Positions 33,182-41,623 of a stretch of 64,000 bases of DNA are shown piece by piece. The notes below the pieces were generated by a model. That model saw only the letters and a list, made by a program, of their open reading frames with translations, was not told the DNA's origin and made no database searches. How positions within the stretch are numbered: the first letter of the stretch is position 1; each line of letters opens with the position of its first letter. The stretch comes from DASUBV01 sp963822485 (GTDB lineage: Bacteria; Actinomycetota; Actinomycetes; Streptosporangiales; Streptosporangiaceae). The DNA is taken from the NCBI GenBank assembly GCA_963822485.1, contig CAWGHW010000037.1, positions 372,001-436,000 of the forward strand, given 5' to 3'. Made by a program: the position numbers and the translations under genes.

Positions 33182-33571
33182 ATGATCACAGCAGGCTCCT
33201 GGCCGAGGCGGAGGTCCCGCCAGCTACCGGTGCTGGCCCTGGCACCCGGCCTGACCCTGGTGATGCTGCTCGCCGCCTGCGGCGGCCCGGCGACCAACGT
33301 GGCCGCGGTCAGGCGGGCCTGCGCGCAGGTCAGCGCGGTGCTCTCGGACGGCCCCGATCCCGACGCCGACCCGGCGGGCTATGCGGAGGCGCAGATCCTG
33401 CCGCTGCGCCACATCAAGACCCCGGACAAGGCCTTCCGGGCGGCGCTCAGCCGCCTCGACGCGGCCTACCGCCAGCTGTTCGCCAGCCAGGGCCGCAGCG
33501 ACGCGGCCACCTCGGCCGTCGCGGCGGCCAGCAAGAAGATCAACCGGATCTGCCCGGGGGCGGCGTCATGA
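33182..33571 (+). CDS. Hypothetical lipoprotein, first gene of the iron-importer operon
   Basis: A 129-residue exported lipoprotein. A basic start is followed by LALAPGLTLVMLLAACGG, with the lipobox LAAC. The mature part is helical (VAAVRRACAQVSAVL, AFRAALSRLDAAYRQLFASQ) with two Cys residues (RRAC and NRICPG). No family is recognised. The gene lies directly behind the two iron boxes and its stop overlaps the next gene's ATG, so it is expressed with the importer. A role at the cell surface in iron handling is inferred only from context. Confidence 0.75.
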   Translation: MITAGSWPRRRSRQLPVLALAPGLTLVMLLAACGGPATNVAAVRRACAQVSAVLSDGPDPDADPAGYAEAQILPLRHIKTPDKAFRAALSRLDAAYRQLFASQGRSDAATSAVAAASKKINRICPGAAS

Positions 33572-34623
33572 GGCCGCCGCGGGGCGGTGGCTGGGGCCGG
33601 CGGCGGCGGTGCTGGTGGCCTGCGGCGCGCTGGCCGCCTGCGGCAGCAGTGACCCGAGCGGCTCGGCCACGCTGACCCTGTACAACGGACAGCACGTGCA
33701 GACGGCGCAGAACCTGGTCACGGCGTTCGAGAAGCAGACCGGGATCCAGGTCGCGATCCGCAACGACGACGAGGACGCGCTGGCCAACCAGATCGCGACC
33801 GAGGGGCCGAACTCCCCCGCCGACCTGTTCCTGACTGAGAACACGCCGCCGCTGGAGAGCCTCCAGGACAAGGGCCTGCTGGCCAAGGTGAACCCGGCCA
33901 CGCTGAGCCGCTCGCCGGCTGAAGTACAGCTCGCCCCAGGGCGACTGGGTGGGTATCTCGGGCCGGGTCAGCGTGCTGGTGTACAACCCCCGCCTGATCA
34001 AGGCGAGCCAGCTGCCGACCAGGATCAGCCAGCTGGCCGATCCCCAGTTCAAGGGCAAGCTGGCCCTGGCGCCGCAGGAGACCGACTTCCAGCCCATCGT
34101 CACCGCCTATGATCGCGCCTACGGAAAGGCCGCCACGCTCAAGTGGCTGTCGGCGATCAAGTCCAACGCGTCCGGGCACATCTATCCGGATAACGAGACG
34201 ATCGCGTCCGAGGTCAACCAGGGAGCCGTCGCCTTTGGCGTGATAAATGAGTACTACTGGTACCGGATGCGAGCGGAGGACGGCGCGGCCAAGATGCACT
34301 CGCTGATCACCCACTTCGCGCCCGGCGACCCCGGCTACGTCATCGACGTGTCCGGGGCGGCGGTGCTCAAGTCGAGCAAGCACCAGGCCGAGGCCCAGAA
34401 GTTCCTGGCCTTCCTGGTCAGCCGGAAGGCGCAGGAGATCATCGGAACCCCCGGCTTCGGCGCCAGCGAGTCGATCAGCTTCGAGTACCCGCTGGCCTCG
34501 GGGGTCACGACCAAGGCGCCCGAGACGCCGTTCAGCCAGCTCCGGCCCTACCCGATCACGATCGCCCAGCTGGGCACCGGCACCACGGCCATCGACCTGA
34601 TGCGCCAGGCCGGGCTGCTCTGA
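33568..34623 (+). CDS. Iron(III) ABC transporter substrate-binding lipoprotein (frameshifted)
   Basis: FbpA/FutA-like periplasmic-binding-protein fold, about 350 residues. The lipobox is LAACGSS; the mature protein begins SATLTLYNGQHVQTAQNLVTAF and has PADLFLTENTPPLESL. A net +1 shift at 33921 (gctgaag) joins it to KYSSPQGDWVGISGRVSVLVYN. Later blocks include YYWYRMRAEDG, which holds the Tyr pair typical of ferric ligands, and KHQAEAQKFLAFLVS. A second shift near 33585 would connect the ATG at 33568 to the signal peptide frame; the alternative is GTG 33609. Its stop region repeats TGATGACC. Confidence 0.85.
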
Positions 34624-34650
34624 TGACCAGGCGATTGTGATGACCCGGCG

Positions 34651-36252
34651 ATGACCGCCCAGGACCTGGCCAGCGCGGCCCCGCCAGCGGCGGGGCCAGT
34701 CCAGCCGCGCCGGGCCCGGCCGCCGTTCGTGCTGATCACGCTCAGCGCGGCGGTGGCCCTGGCGCTGGCGGTGCCGCTGGTCTTCCTGCTCATCGAGGCC
34801 AGCGGGGCCGGCCTGAGCCACGTCATCGATCTCATCGTCCGGCCGCTGACCGCGGAGCTGCTGTGGAACACCGTGCGGCTCACCGTCGCGGTCACCGTGC
34901 TGTGCGCGATCATCGGCACCGGCGCGGCCTGGCTGGTGGAGCGGACCACGCTGCCCGGCCGGCGGATCTGGGCCGTCCTGCTGGTCGTCCCGCTGGCCAT
35001 CCCGGACTTCGTGGTCAGCTTCGGCTGGGCCTCGCTGTGGAACTGGGTGCACGGCTTCCGCGGCGCGGTCCTGGTCATGACGCTGGCCGTGTACCCGCTG
35101 GTCTACCTGCCGGTGGCGGCCAGCCTGCGGGCCGCCGACCCGAGCCAGGAAGAGGTGTCCCGGAGCCTGGGCGTGGGGCGGCTGCGCACCTTCGTGCGGA
35201 TCACCCTGGGTCAGGCCCGCGGCGCCATCCTGGGCGGCTGCCTGCTGGTCGCGCTGGTGCTGCTGGCCGAGTACGGCGCGTTCGAGCTGCTGGGCTTCCA
35301 GACCTTCACCACCGAGATCTTCACCGAGTTCAACCTGTCGTTCAGCGTGCCCGCCGCCTGCGCGCTGTCCCTGGTCCTGGTGGTGCTCAGCCTGCTGGTG
35401 CTGGCCGGGGAGGGCCTGGCCCGCGGGCGCGGCCAGACGGCCCGGCTGGGCGCCGGGGCACAGCGGGCCAGCCCGCCGCTGCGGCTGGGCCGGGCCACCT
35501 GGCCCGCCGTGGCCGCGGTCACCGCGCTGGTCCTGCTGGCGCTGGGCGTCCCGGTGGCCTCGGGCATCTACTGGATCTTCGCGGGCGGCGCCGCGTCGGT
35601 GTCCGGCGGCAGCGTCTCCATGCTGAACGCGGCGTGGCACACCGCCGCCTACGGAGTGTCGGCCGGGGTCATCGACACTGTGGCCGCGCTGCCCGTCGCG
35701 CTGCTGGCCATCCGGCACACCAGCCGGGTCCGGCACTTCCTGGAGCGCAGCACCTACCTGGTGCTGGCCATGCCCGGCGTGGTCATCGGCTTCTCGCTGG
35801 CCTACTTCACCGAGCGCTACGCGGCCGGGGCCGGCTACCAGACCGCGCCGCTGCTGGTGATCTGCTACGCGATCATGTTCTTCCCGCTCGCCCTGACCGG
35901 GGTGAAGGCCGCCATCGCCCGGGCCCCGGCCAGCCTGGACGAGATGTCCCGCTCGCTGGGCCTGGGCCGGCTCGCGACGCTGCGCCGGGTCACCCTGCGG
36001 CTGGCCGGCCCTGGCCTGGCCGCCGCCTTCTGCCTGGTCTTCCTGTCGGTCGTCACTGAGCTGACCGCCACGCTGCTGCTGATCCCCACGGGAATGCAGA
36101 CGCTGGCCACCCAGTTCTGGCAGTACGAGACCGACGGCTCTTACGCTCAGGCCGCGCCGTTCGCGCTGGTCATGATCGCCATTGCGGCCGTGCCGAGCTA
36201 CGTGCTGGGCCGGTTCTTCGACCGCTCCGCTAGCGCGAGGAAGACCACGTGA
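34651..36252 (+). CDS. Iron(III) ABC transporter permease
   Basis: A 533-residue fused permease with two BPD_transp_1 halves, as in FbpB/SfuB. About twelve transmembrane helices are visible. The coupling motifs are SLRAADPSQEEVSRSLGVGRLRTF (first half, its core EEVSRSLGVG) and APASLDEMSRSLGLGRLATL (second half), both E-x3-S-L-G with G spacing as expected for EAA loops. The long cytoplasmic N-terminus is proline-rich. It overlaps the ATPase gene in GTGA. Confidence 0.92.
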   Translation: MTAQDLASAAPPAAGPVQPRRARPPFVLITLSAAVALALAVPLVFLLIEASGAGLSHVIDLIVRPLTAELLWNTVRLTVAVTVLCAIIGTGAAWLVERTTLPGRRIWAVLLVVPLAIPDFVVSFGWASLWNWVHGFRGAVLVMTLAVYPLVYLPVAASLRAADPSQEEVSRSLGVGRLRTFVRITLGQARGAILGGCLLVALVLLAEYGAFELLGFQTFTTEIFTEFNLSFSVPAACALSLVLVVLSLLVLAGEGLARGRGQTARLGAGAQRASPPLRLGRATWPAVAAVTALVLLALGVPVASGIYWIFAGGAASVSGGSVSMLNAAWHTAAYGVSAGVIDTVAALPVALLAIRHTSRVRHFLERSTYLVLAMPGVVIGFSLAYFTERYAAGAGYQTAPLLVICYAIMFFPLALTGVKAAIARAPASLDEMSRSLGLGRLATLRRVTLRLAGPGLAAAFCLVFLSVVTELTATLLLIPTGMQTLATQFWQYETDGSYAQAAPFALVMIAIAAVPSYVLGRFFDRSASARKTT

Positions 36253-37331
36253 CCGAGCTGACCGTGCAGGGGCTGCACAAGGCCTTCGGCGCCCACGCCG
36301 TCCTGGCCGGGCTTGACCTGACCGTGCCGGCCGGGTCGCTGACCGCGATCCTGGGCCCGTCCGGCAGCGGCAAGACCACGCTGCTGCGCGTGCTGGCCGG
36401 GTTCGAGCAGGCCGACGCCGGGACCGTGCAGATCGGCCCGTGGATCGTGGACGGGCCGGGCAAGCACGTGCCGCCCGAGAAGCGCCGGATCGGCTACGTG
36501 CCCCAGGAAGGCAGCCTGTTCCCGCACCTGACCGTGGCGGCCAACGTCGGCTTCGGCCTGCTGCCCAAGACCCGGCGCGGCCCGCGCATCGGCGAGCTCC
36601 TGGAGGCCGTCGGCCTGGCCGGGCTGGGCAAGCGCTACCCGCACCAGCTGTCGGGCGGCCAGCAGCAGCGGGTCGCCCTGGCCAGGGCGCTGGCCATCGA
36701 GCCGGAGCTGATCCTGCTGGACGAGCCGTTCGCGGCGCTGGATGCCCACCTGCGGGCCAGTATCCGGTCCGACGTGCAGGAGATCTTCCGGACCGCCGGG
36801 ACCACGGCCATCCTGGTCACCCACGACCAGGACGAGGCGTTGTCCATGGCCGACCGGGTCGCGGTGCTGCGCGGCGGCCGGATCGCCCAGTGCGCGGCGC
36901 CGCAGGACCTGTACATCCGGCCGGCCGACCCGCAGCTGGCCCGGTTCATCGGCGACGCGAACCTGCTGGACGGGCAGCTGACGGGCAGCGGGGTGCACAC
37001 GATCTTCGGTGACCTGTCGCTCGCTGCGGAGGCCGGGGGCGGGGCGGGGCCCGGGGCCGAGGTGGCGTCAGGCGCGGTCACGGTGCTGGTGCGGCCCGAG
37101 CAGCTGGAGGTCCGGGAGCGGGCGGGGGCCAACGGCGCCTCGGAGTCCGGGGTGGCCGGGCGGGTTGTCGCCTGCGAGTACTACGGGCACGACGCGGTGC
37201 TTCGGGTCCGGCCCGGGGCTGCCGTCGGAGTGCCGGAGATCATCGTCCGCATCGCGGGCGGTCCGTCGCTCCCTCCGGGCGCCGACGTGCTGGTCCACGC
37301 CCGCGGCCCGGTCCTGGCCTGGCCCCGCTAA
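36249..37331 (+). CDS. Iron(III) ABC transporter ATP-binding protein
   Basis: FbpC-like importer ATPase, 360 residues. Walker A is GPSGSGKTT, the Q-loop is in YVPQEGSLFPHL, the signature is LSGGQQQRVALARAL, Walker B is LILLDEPFAALD and the H-loop is VTHDQDEAL. A C-terminal TOBE-like domain starts near TVLVRPEQLEV. It starts with GTG overlapping the permease stop. Together the four genes from 33182 form one iron-repressed operon. Confidence 0.95.
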   Translation: MTELTVQGLHKAFGAHAVLAGLDLTVPAGSLTAILGPSGSGKTTLLRVLAGFEQADAGTVQIGPWIVDGPGKHVPPEKRRIGYVPQEGSLFPHLTVAANVGFGLLPKTRRGPRIGELLEAVGLAGLGKRYPHQLSGGQQQRVALARALAIEPELILLDEPFAALDAHLRASIRSDVQEIFRTAGTTAILVTHDQDEALSMADRVAVLRGGRIAQCAAPQDLYIRPADPQLARFIGDANLLDGQLTGSGVHTIFGDLSLAAEAGGGAGPGAEVASGAVTVLVRPEQLEVRERAGANGASESGVAGRVVACEYYGHDAVLRVRPGAAVGVPEIIVRIAGGPSLPPGADVLVHARGPVLAWPR

Positions 37332-37358
37332 TCGACTGATGCGGATCTGGCTGCGTTG

Positions 37359-37835
37359 TTAGCTGGTGCGCAGGGAGCGCAGGACCAGAGCGGTCTCCAG
37401 GGCGGCCAGGACCGCGTCCCAGCCCTTGTCCTCGCTGCTGCCCTCGATCCCGCTGCGTTCTACCGCCTGCTTGAGGTCGTTACAGGTCAGGACGCCGTTG
37501 CCGACCGGGGTGGAGGTGTCAAGCGCCACCCGGGCCAGGCCGTAGGTCACCGCGTCGCAGACGTACTCGAAGTGCGGCGTGCCGCCGCGGATGACCGCGC
37601 CCAGGCAGGCCACGGCGTCGTGGCGCCGGGCCAGTTCGGCCGCTACGACGGGCAGCTCGACGGCGCCGGGGACCCGGACCACCAGCGGGTCGGGCACGCC
37701 GCACGCGTGCGCGGCGGCCACGGCCCGGTCGACCAGGACGTCGGTGACCTCGGCGTGCCAGCGGGTGGCGGCGATGGCCAGGCTCAGCCCGGCCGCCGCC
37801 ACCACGGGCCCGTCGGGCCGGCCGGCCCCGCTCAC
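37359..37835 (-). CDS. ribH: 6,7-dimethyl-8-ribityllumazine synthase
   Basis: Condenses the ribityl pyrimidine with dihydroxybutanone phosphate, the step before riboflavin synthase, 158 residues. Family blocks: AIAATRWHAEVTDVLVDRA, VRVPGAVELPVVAAELA, CLGAVIRGGTPHFEYV with a conserved His, VGNGVLTCNDLKQAVERSG and GSSEDKGWDAVLAALE. The protein forms icosahedral or pentameric shells in relatives. The start overlaps the ribBA stop by four bases (GTGA), so the rib operon is translationally coupled. Confidence 0.95.
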   Translation of the reverse strand: MSGAGRPDGPVVAAAGLSLAIAATRWHAEVTDVLVDRAVAAAHACGVPDPLVVRVPGAVELPVVAAELARRHDAVACLGAVIRGGTPHFEYVCDAVTYGLARVALDTSTPVGNGVLTCNDLKQAVERSGIEGSSEDKGWDAVLAALETALVLRSLRTS

Positions 37836-39274
37836 AGGACCTTAGCCGCGCTCAGCGCGGCCCCGGTGTCCGCCAGCGCGGTGTTTGCCAGCCCGTTGTC
37901 CGCCAGCCCGGTGTCCGCCAGCCCGTTGGCGGCGGGCTCTGAGTCAGCTGACTCGGGCGGCACCGTCAGGCCCTCGAGCTGATGGCCCAGCCGGTCCCGC
38001 TTGGTGATCAGGTAGCGCAGGTTGTCGGGCGTGGCCTCGACGGGCAGCCCGACGCGGCCGGTCACCTTGATGCCGAAGCTGGACAGGCCCTGGACCTTGG
38101 CCGGGTTGTTGGTCAGCAGCCGCAGCGAGCTGACGCCCAGGTCGGCCAGGATCTGCGCGCCAGTGGAGTAGTCGCGGGCGTCGACGGGCAGGCCGAGATC
38201 CAGGTTGGCGTCCACGGTGTCGGCGCCGCCGTCCTGGAGCTGGTAGGCGCGCAGCTTGCTGAGCAGCCCGATGCCACGGCCCTCGTGGCCGCGCAGGTAG
38301 AGCACGATGCCCCGGCCCTCGGCCGCGATGGCCGCCATGGCCGCTTCGAGCTGCTTGCCGCAGTCGCAGCGGCCAGAGCCGAACACGTCGCCGGTCAGGC
38401 ACTCGGAATGCATCCGGACCAGCACGTCCTCGCCCGGCGCGTCCAGGTCACCCAGGACCAGGGCCAGGTGCTCGGTACTGTCGACCGAGTTCAGGTAGCC
38501 GAGCGCGCGCCACTCACCGTGGTTGTTCGGGATCCTGGTTTCCGCGACCCGCCTGACCATCCGCTCGGTCCGGCGGCGGTGCTCAATGAGCTGGGCGATG
38601 GTGATCAGTGCCAGTCCGTGCTGGTCGGCGAAGGCGCGCAGCTGGGGCAGCCGGGCCATGGTGCCGTCGTCGTTGACGATCTCGGCCACCACCCCGGCGG
38701 GGGTCAGGCCGGCCAGCCGGGCCAGGTCCACGGCGGCCTCGGTGTGGCCGGGGCGGCGCAGCACCCCGCCCTCGGTGTAGCGCAGCGGGAACACGTGGCC
38801 CGGCCGCACGACCTCGTAGGGCTCGGTGGCCGAGTCGGCCAGCGTGCGGATCGTCCGGGCCCGGTCGGCGGCGGAGATGCCGGTGGTGATGCCGTGCCGG
38901 GCGTCCACGCTGATGGTGAAGGCCGTGCCCATGTGCTCCTGGTTGTCGGAGGTCATGGGGGGCACCTGGAGCCGGTCCAGGTCCTTGCCGAGCATGGGCA
39001 CGCAGATCAGGCCGCGGGCGTAGCGGATGGTGAAGGCCAGCAGCTCGGTGGTGGCCTTGCTGGCCGCGAAGATGATGTCGCCCTCGTTCTCCCGGCTGGC
39101 GTCGTCCACGACGATCACCGCCCGGCCGGCGGCGATGTCGGCCACCGCCCGCTCGACGCTGTCCAGCGGGACCTCGGTCGCGGCGGTCTCGGTCGGGACA
39201 GTCTCGGTCGGGACAGCCTCGGTCACGGCGTCATTCACAGCAGCCTCCGTATTCACAGCAGCCTTCATGTTCAC
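37832..39274 (-). CDS. ribBA: Bifunctional DHBP synthase/GTP cyclohydrolase II
   Basis: Supplies both riboflavin precursors, about 480 residues. The RibB half has VIVVDDASRENEGDIIFAA and VLRRPGHTEAAVDLARLAG. The RibA half has HSECLTGDVFGSGRCDCG with the three zinc-binding Cys residues, LRGHEGRGIGL and DLGVSSLRLLTNNPAKV. GTG 39274 overlaps the ribE stop and has GGGAGG just upstream; ATG 39268 is the alternative. Both ends are repetitive: VNxxAAVNxEAAVN and PTETVPTET at the start, LADTGLADNGLANTALADTG at the end. Confidence 0.94.
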   Translation of the reverse strand: MNMKAAVNTEAAVNDAVTEAVPTETVPTETAATEVPLDSVERAVADIAAGRAVIVVDDASRENEGDIIFAASKATTELLAFTIRYARGLICVPMLGKDLDRLQVPPMTSDNQEHMGTAFTISVDARHGITTGISAADRARTIRTLADSATEPYEVVRPGHVFPLRYTEGGVLRRPGHTEAAVDLARLAGLTPAGVVAEIVNDDGTMARLPQLRAFADQHGLALITIAQLIEHRRRTERMVRRVAETRIPNNHGEWRALGYLNSVDSTEHLALVLGDLDAPGEDVLVRMHSECLTGDVFGSGRCDCGKQLEAAMAAIAAEGRGIVLYLRGHEGRGIGLLSKLRAYQLQDGGADTVDANLDLGLPVDARDYSTGAQILADLGVSSLRLLTNNPAKVQGLSSFGIKVTGRVGLPVEATPDNLRYLITKRDRLGHQLEGLTVPPESADSEPAANGLADTGLADNGLANTALADTGAALSAAKVL

Positions 39275-39885
39275 AGCGCCCTCCCGGCCAGCAGTCGCTC
39301 CACGTACTTGGCGATCATGTCGACTTCCAGGTTGACCAGCTCTCCTGGCTGCCGACGGCCGAGCGTGGTCCGGCGCAGGGTCTCCGGGATCAGGCTGACC
39401 TCGAACCAGGGCTCCTCGGGCGCGCCGGGCGCGCTGAGCGCCGAGACGGTCAGGCTCACGCCATCGACCGCCACGGATCCCTTCTGGATCACGTAGCGGG
39501 CCAGCTCCGGCGGCAGCGAGATCCGCACGACCTCCCAGCCGTCCTCCGGCCGCCGGGCGACGATGACACCGGTGCCGTCGACATGGCCCTGCACGATGTG
39601 ACCGCCCAGGCGGCCATCCGGGCGCATGGGCCGCTCCAGGTTGACGGGCGCGCCGGAGGCCAGGGCACCCAGGCTGGAGCGGTCCAGGGTCTCCCCCATC
39701 ACGTCCGCGCTGAACTGCCCGTCGCTGGTGCTGGTGACCGTCAGGCAGACGCCGTTGATGGCGATCGAGTCGCCCTGCCTGGCGTCTGTGGTGACCTCTG
39801 GTCCCCGCACGGTGAGCCGGGCCGGCTCGGCGGCGCGTTCCAGCGCGACGACCTCGCCCAGCTCTTCCACGATTCCGGTGAACAC
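39271..39885 (-). CDS. ribE: Riboflavin synthase alpha subunit
   Basis: Dismutates two lumazines to riboflavin and the ribityl pyrimidine, 204 residues. Two internally similar barrels are visible: MFTGIVEELGEVVAL with DSIAINGVCLTVTS, then GHIVQGHVDGTGVIV with GSVAVDGVSLTVSAL. The C-terminal helix is EVDMIAKYVERLL. It starts with GTG preceded by GGAGG and follows an FMN riboswitch, so FMN should switch off the whole ribE-ribBA-ribH unit. Confidence 0.95.
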   Translation of the reverse strand: MFTGIVEELGEVVALERAAEPARLTVRGPEVTTDARQGDSIAINGVCLTVTSTSDGQFSADVMGETLDRSSLGALASGAPVNLERPMRPDGRLGGHIVQGHVDGTGVIVARRPEDGWEVVRISLPPELARYVIQKGSVAVDGVSLTVSALSAPGAPEEPWFEVSLIPETLRRTTLGRRQPGELVNLEVDMIAKYVERLLAGRAL

Positions 39886-39955
39886 CCTTACCTCCTCCGG
39901 AGCCTTCCTGTCTCACAGGCTCCGGGGATGCGCGAGAGCGCAGCGCGACGCTGAA

Positions 39956-39982
39956 GGGACCCCCGCAAAACGGGGCAGGCCC
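39956..39982 (-). terminator. Hairpin in the riboswitch expression platform
   Basis: On the minus strand CCCCG-TTTTG-CGGGG (with GGGCC and GGTCCC flanks) forms a strong stem just downstream of the FMN aptamer and 70 bases before ribE. It is the likely platform for termination or translational control, but no U-run follows. Confidence 0.6.
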
Positions 39983-39992
39983 TTGGCCGCGC

Positions 39993-40119
39993 GCGTGCTG
40001 CCTCCCATCCGGACTTTAACCGTCGGTCCCGGAATTCCACCGGGTCAGCCAGCCGATGGTCTCGGCTGGGTCGCGGACTGTCACCGCCGGCTCGGAGTTT
40101 CACCGACCCCGGAGCACGC
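39993..40119 (-). promoter_or_regulatory. FMN riboswitch (RFN element)
   Basis: The minus strand carries the highly conserved RFN blocks in order: TCGGTGAAACTCCGAGCC, GGCGGTGACAGTCCGCGACC, then GGTTAAAGTCCGGATGGGAG. A closing stem GCGTGCT/AGCACGC joins 40113-40119 with 39993-39999. It sits upstream of ribE, the classic position for FMN feedback on riboflavin synthesis. Confidence 0.95.
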
Positions 40120-40255
40120 TATCTGGGTAACCAGTCTGCCATGGACCCTATTCCGCCGGGCAACCGGGATCTTCCGGGACAAGCCCGGACGCGAGCGGCA
40201 GCACCGCGAACAGGTCAGGAGACCAGCAAGACAGGTGTCTGCAGGCATGCCGGGC

Positions 40256-40280
40256 ACGGTGCCCGCGGCGAGGGCACCGT
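40256..40280 (-). terminator. Hairpin between the xyl-type operon and the rib operon
   Basis: ACGGTGCCC (40256-40264) and GGGCACCGT (40272-40280) are perfect complements with a 7-base loop. It begins 24 bases after the permease stop and so probably ends the sugar-importer transcript. No T-run. Confidence 0.6.
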
Positions 40281-40303
40281 ACCCGGAGCTGCGATCCCTA
40301 GGT

Positions 40304-41620
40304 TCAGACCGTGCCGCGTCCGCGGCGGGTCAGGGCGTCAATCGTCACGGCCCCGATCAGGACCAGAGCCGTCCACATCAGCTGCGCCGACGCGCTCAGG
40401 CCCAGGAGCAGCAGGCCGTTATAGATCACGCCGACGACCAGGCCGCCCAGCAGGGCGTCCATCATTTTGCCCCGGCCGCCGAACAGGCTTGTCCCGCCGA
40501 TGACCGCGGCCGCCACGGCGTACAGGACGTTCTGCCCGCCGTTGACGTTGCTGGAGATGGAGCCGAGGTAGGACGCGTAAATGATCCCCGTGATACCCGC
40601 GGTCAGGCCGCACAGCGCGAACGCGCCCACGCGGATCCGGTTGGTGTTGACACCGGCTCGCCGGGCGGCCTCGGCGTTGCCGCCGATCGCGTAGATGTAG
40701 CGTCCGAACTTGGTCCGGCCGAGCAGCACGCCGTATCCCACCAGGACGGCGAGCACGACCAGCACCACCCAGGGCAGGCCACGCTGGACGGTCAGGCCGA
40801 CCCCGCGATTGGTGTTGGCCACCAGCACCACGACCACGCCGGCGATCGCGATGACCGCGACCTTGAGCAGCGTGATACTCAGCGGCGGGGCTACGAGGCC
40901 GCTGACCCGCCGCCGGCGGTCCTTCAGGAACAGCATCAGGCCGGCCACCAGCACGAGCGCGATCATCACGATCCAGCTGGCGGTGGCGCTGAGGCTGCCG
41001 TTCTCGATGTCGTTGATGACGTTGCTGTTGAGGTTGATGACGCCGCCGAGACCATGCGGGCCGGCCGAGGCGATCAGGAACAGCAGCAGGCCGGACAGGC
41101 CGAGATAGCCGGCCAGCGTGACCACGAACGAGGGCAATCGGAGCCTGGTGATGATCACGCCCTGCAGCGCCCCGTAGGCGGCGGTCGCCGCCAGAGCCGC
41201 GATAACGGCCAGCCACCAGGGATTGCCTGCCGCGAGCATCCAGAGTGCGATGACCGCTCCGCAGGCCGCCGTGTACCCGGCGGCGAGGTCGATCTCGCCG
41301 AGCAGCAGGACGAAGACCTCGGCCATGCCCAGCGTCACAATGAAGGCCGCCTGGGTCATCAGGTTGACCAGGTTGCCCGCGGACAGGAACAGCGAGTTCT
41401 TGAGCTGGAAGATCAGCACGATCACGACGAGGCCGACGATGACCGGCAGCGCGCCGCTTTCGCCACTGCGGATGCGCTTGAGCAGGATCCGCGCGTACTC
41501 TCCGACCGATCCGGCGACCAGTTCCGGCGATGCGGTGGCGGCCGCGATCTCCGCGGCGTGGGCGTCCGAGTCGATCTCGGAGGTCGTGACAGCGCCCTTC
41601 TGGGGGTCTGTATCAGTCAT
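40304..41620 (-). CDS. Xylose-type sugar ABC transporter permease (XylH-like)
   Basis: A 438-residue permease of the BPD_transp_2 (ribose/xylose) family. The first transmembrane helix is ALPVIVGLVVIVLIFQL. The signature FVLLLGEIDLAAGYTAACGA occurs near residue 105, matching the GEIDLS-type motif of this family. YAIGGNAEAARRAGVNTNRI is the conserved cytoplasmic loop. About ten helices are visible. It is the last gene of the importer and lies three bases after the ATPase stop. The 40-residue N-terminal cytoplasmic extension is acidic. Substrate is inferred by family only. Confidence 0.9.
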   Translation of the reverse strand: MTDTDPQKGAVTTSEIDSDAHAAEIAAATASPELVAGSVGEYARILLKRIRSGESGALPVIVGLVVIVLIFQLKNSLFLSAGNLVNLMTQAAFIVTLGMAEVFVLLLGEIDLAAGYTAACGAVIALWMLAAGNPWWLAVIAALAATAAYGALQGVIITRLRLPSFVVTLAGYLGLSGLLLFLIASAGPHGLGGVINLNSNVINDIENGSLSATASWIVMIALVLVAGLMLFLKDRRRRVSGLVAPPLSITLLKVAVIAIAGVVVVLVANTNRGVGLTVQRGLPWVVLVVLAVLVGYGVLLGRTKFGRYIYAIGGNAEAARRAGVNTNRIRVGAFALCGLTAGITGIIYASYLGSISSNVNGGQNVLYAVAAAVIGGTSLFGGRGKMMDALLGGLVVGVIYNGLLLLGLSASAQLMWTALVLIGAVTIDALTRRGRGTV

Positions 41621-41623
41621 GGC

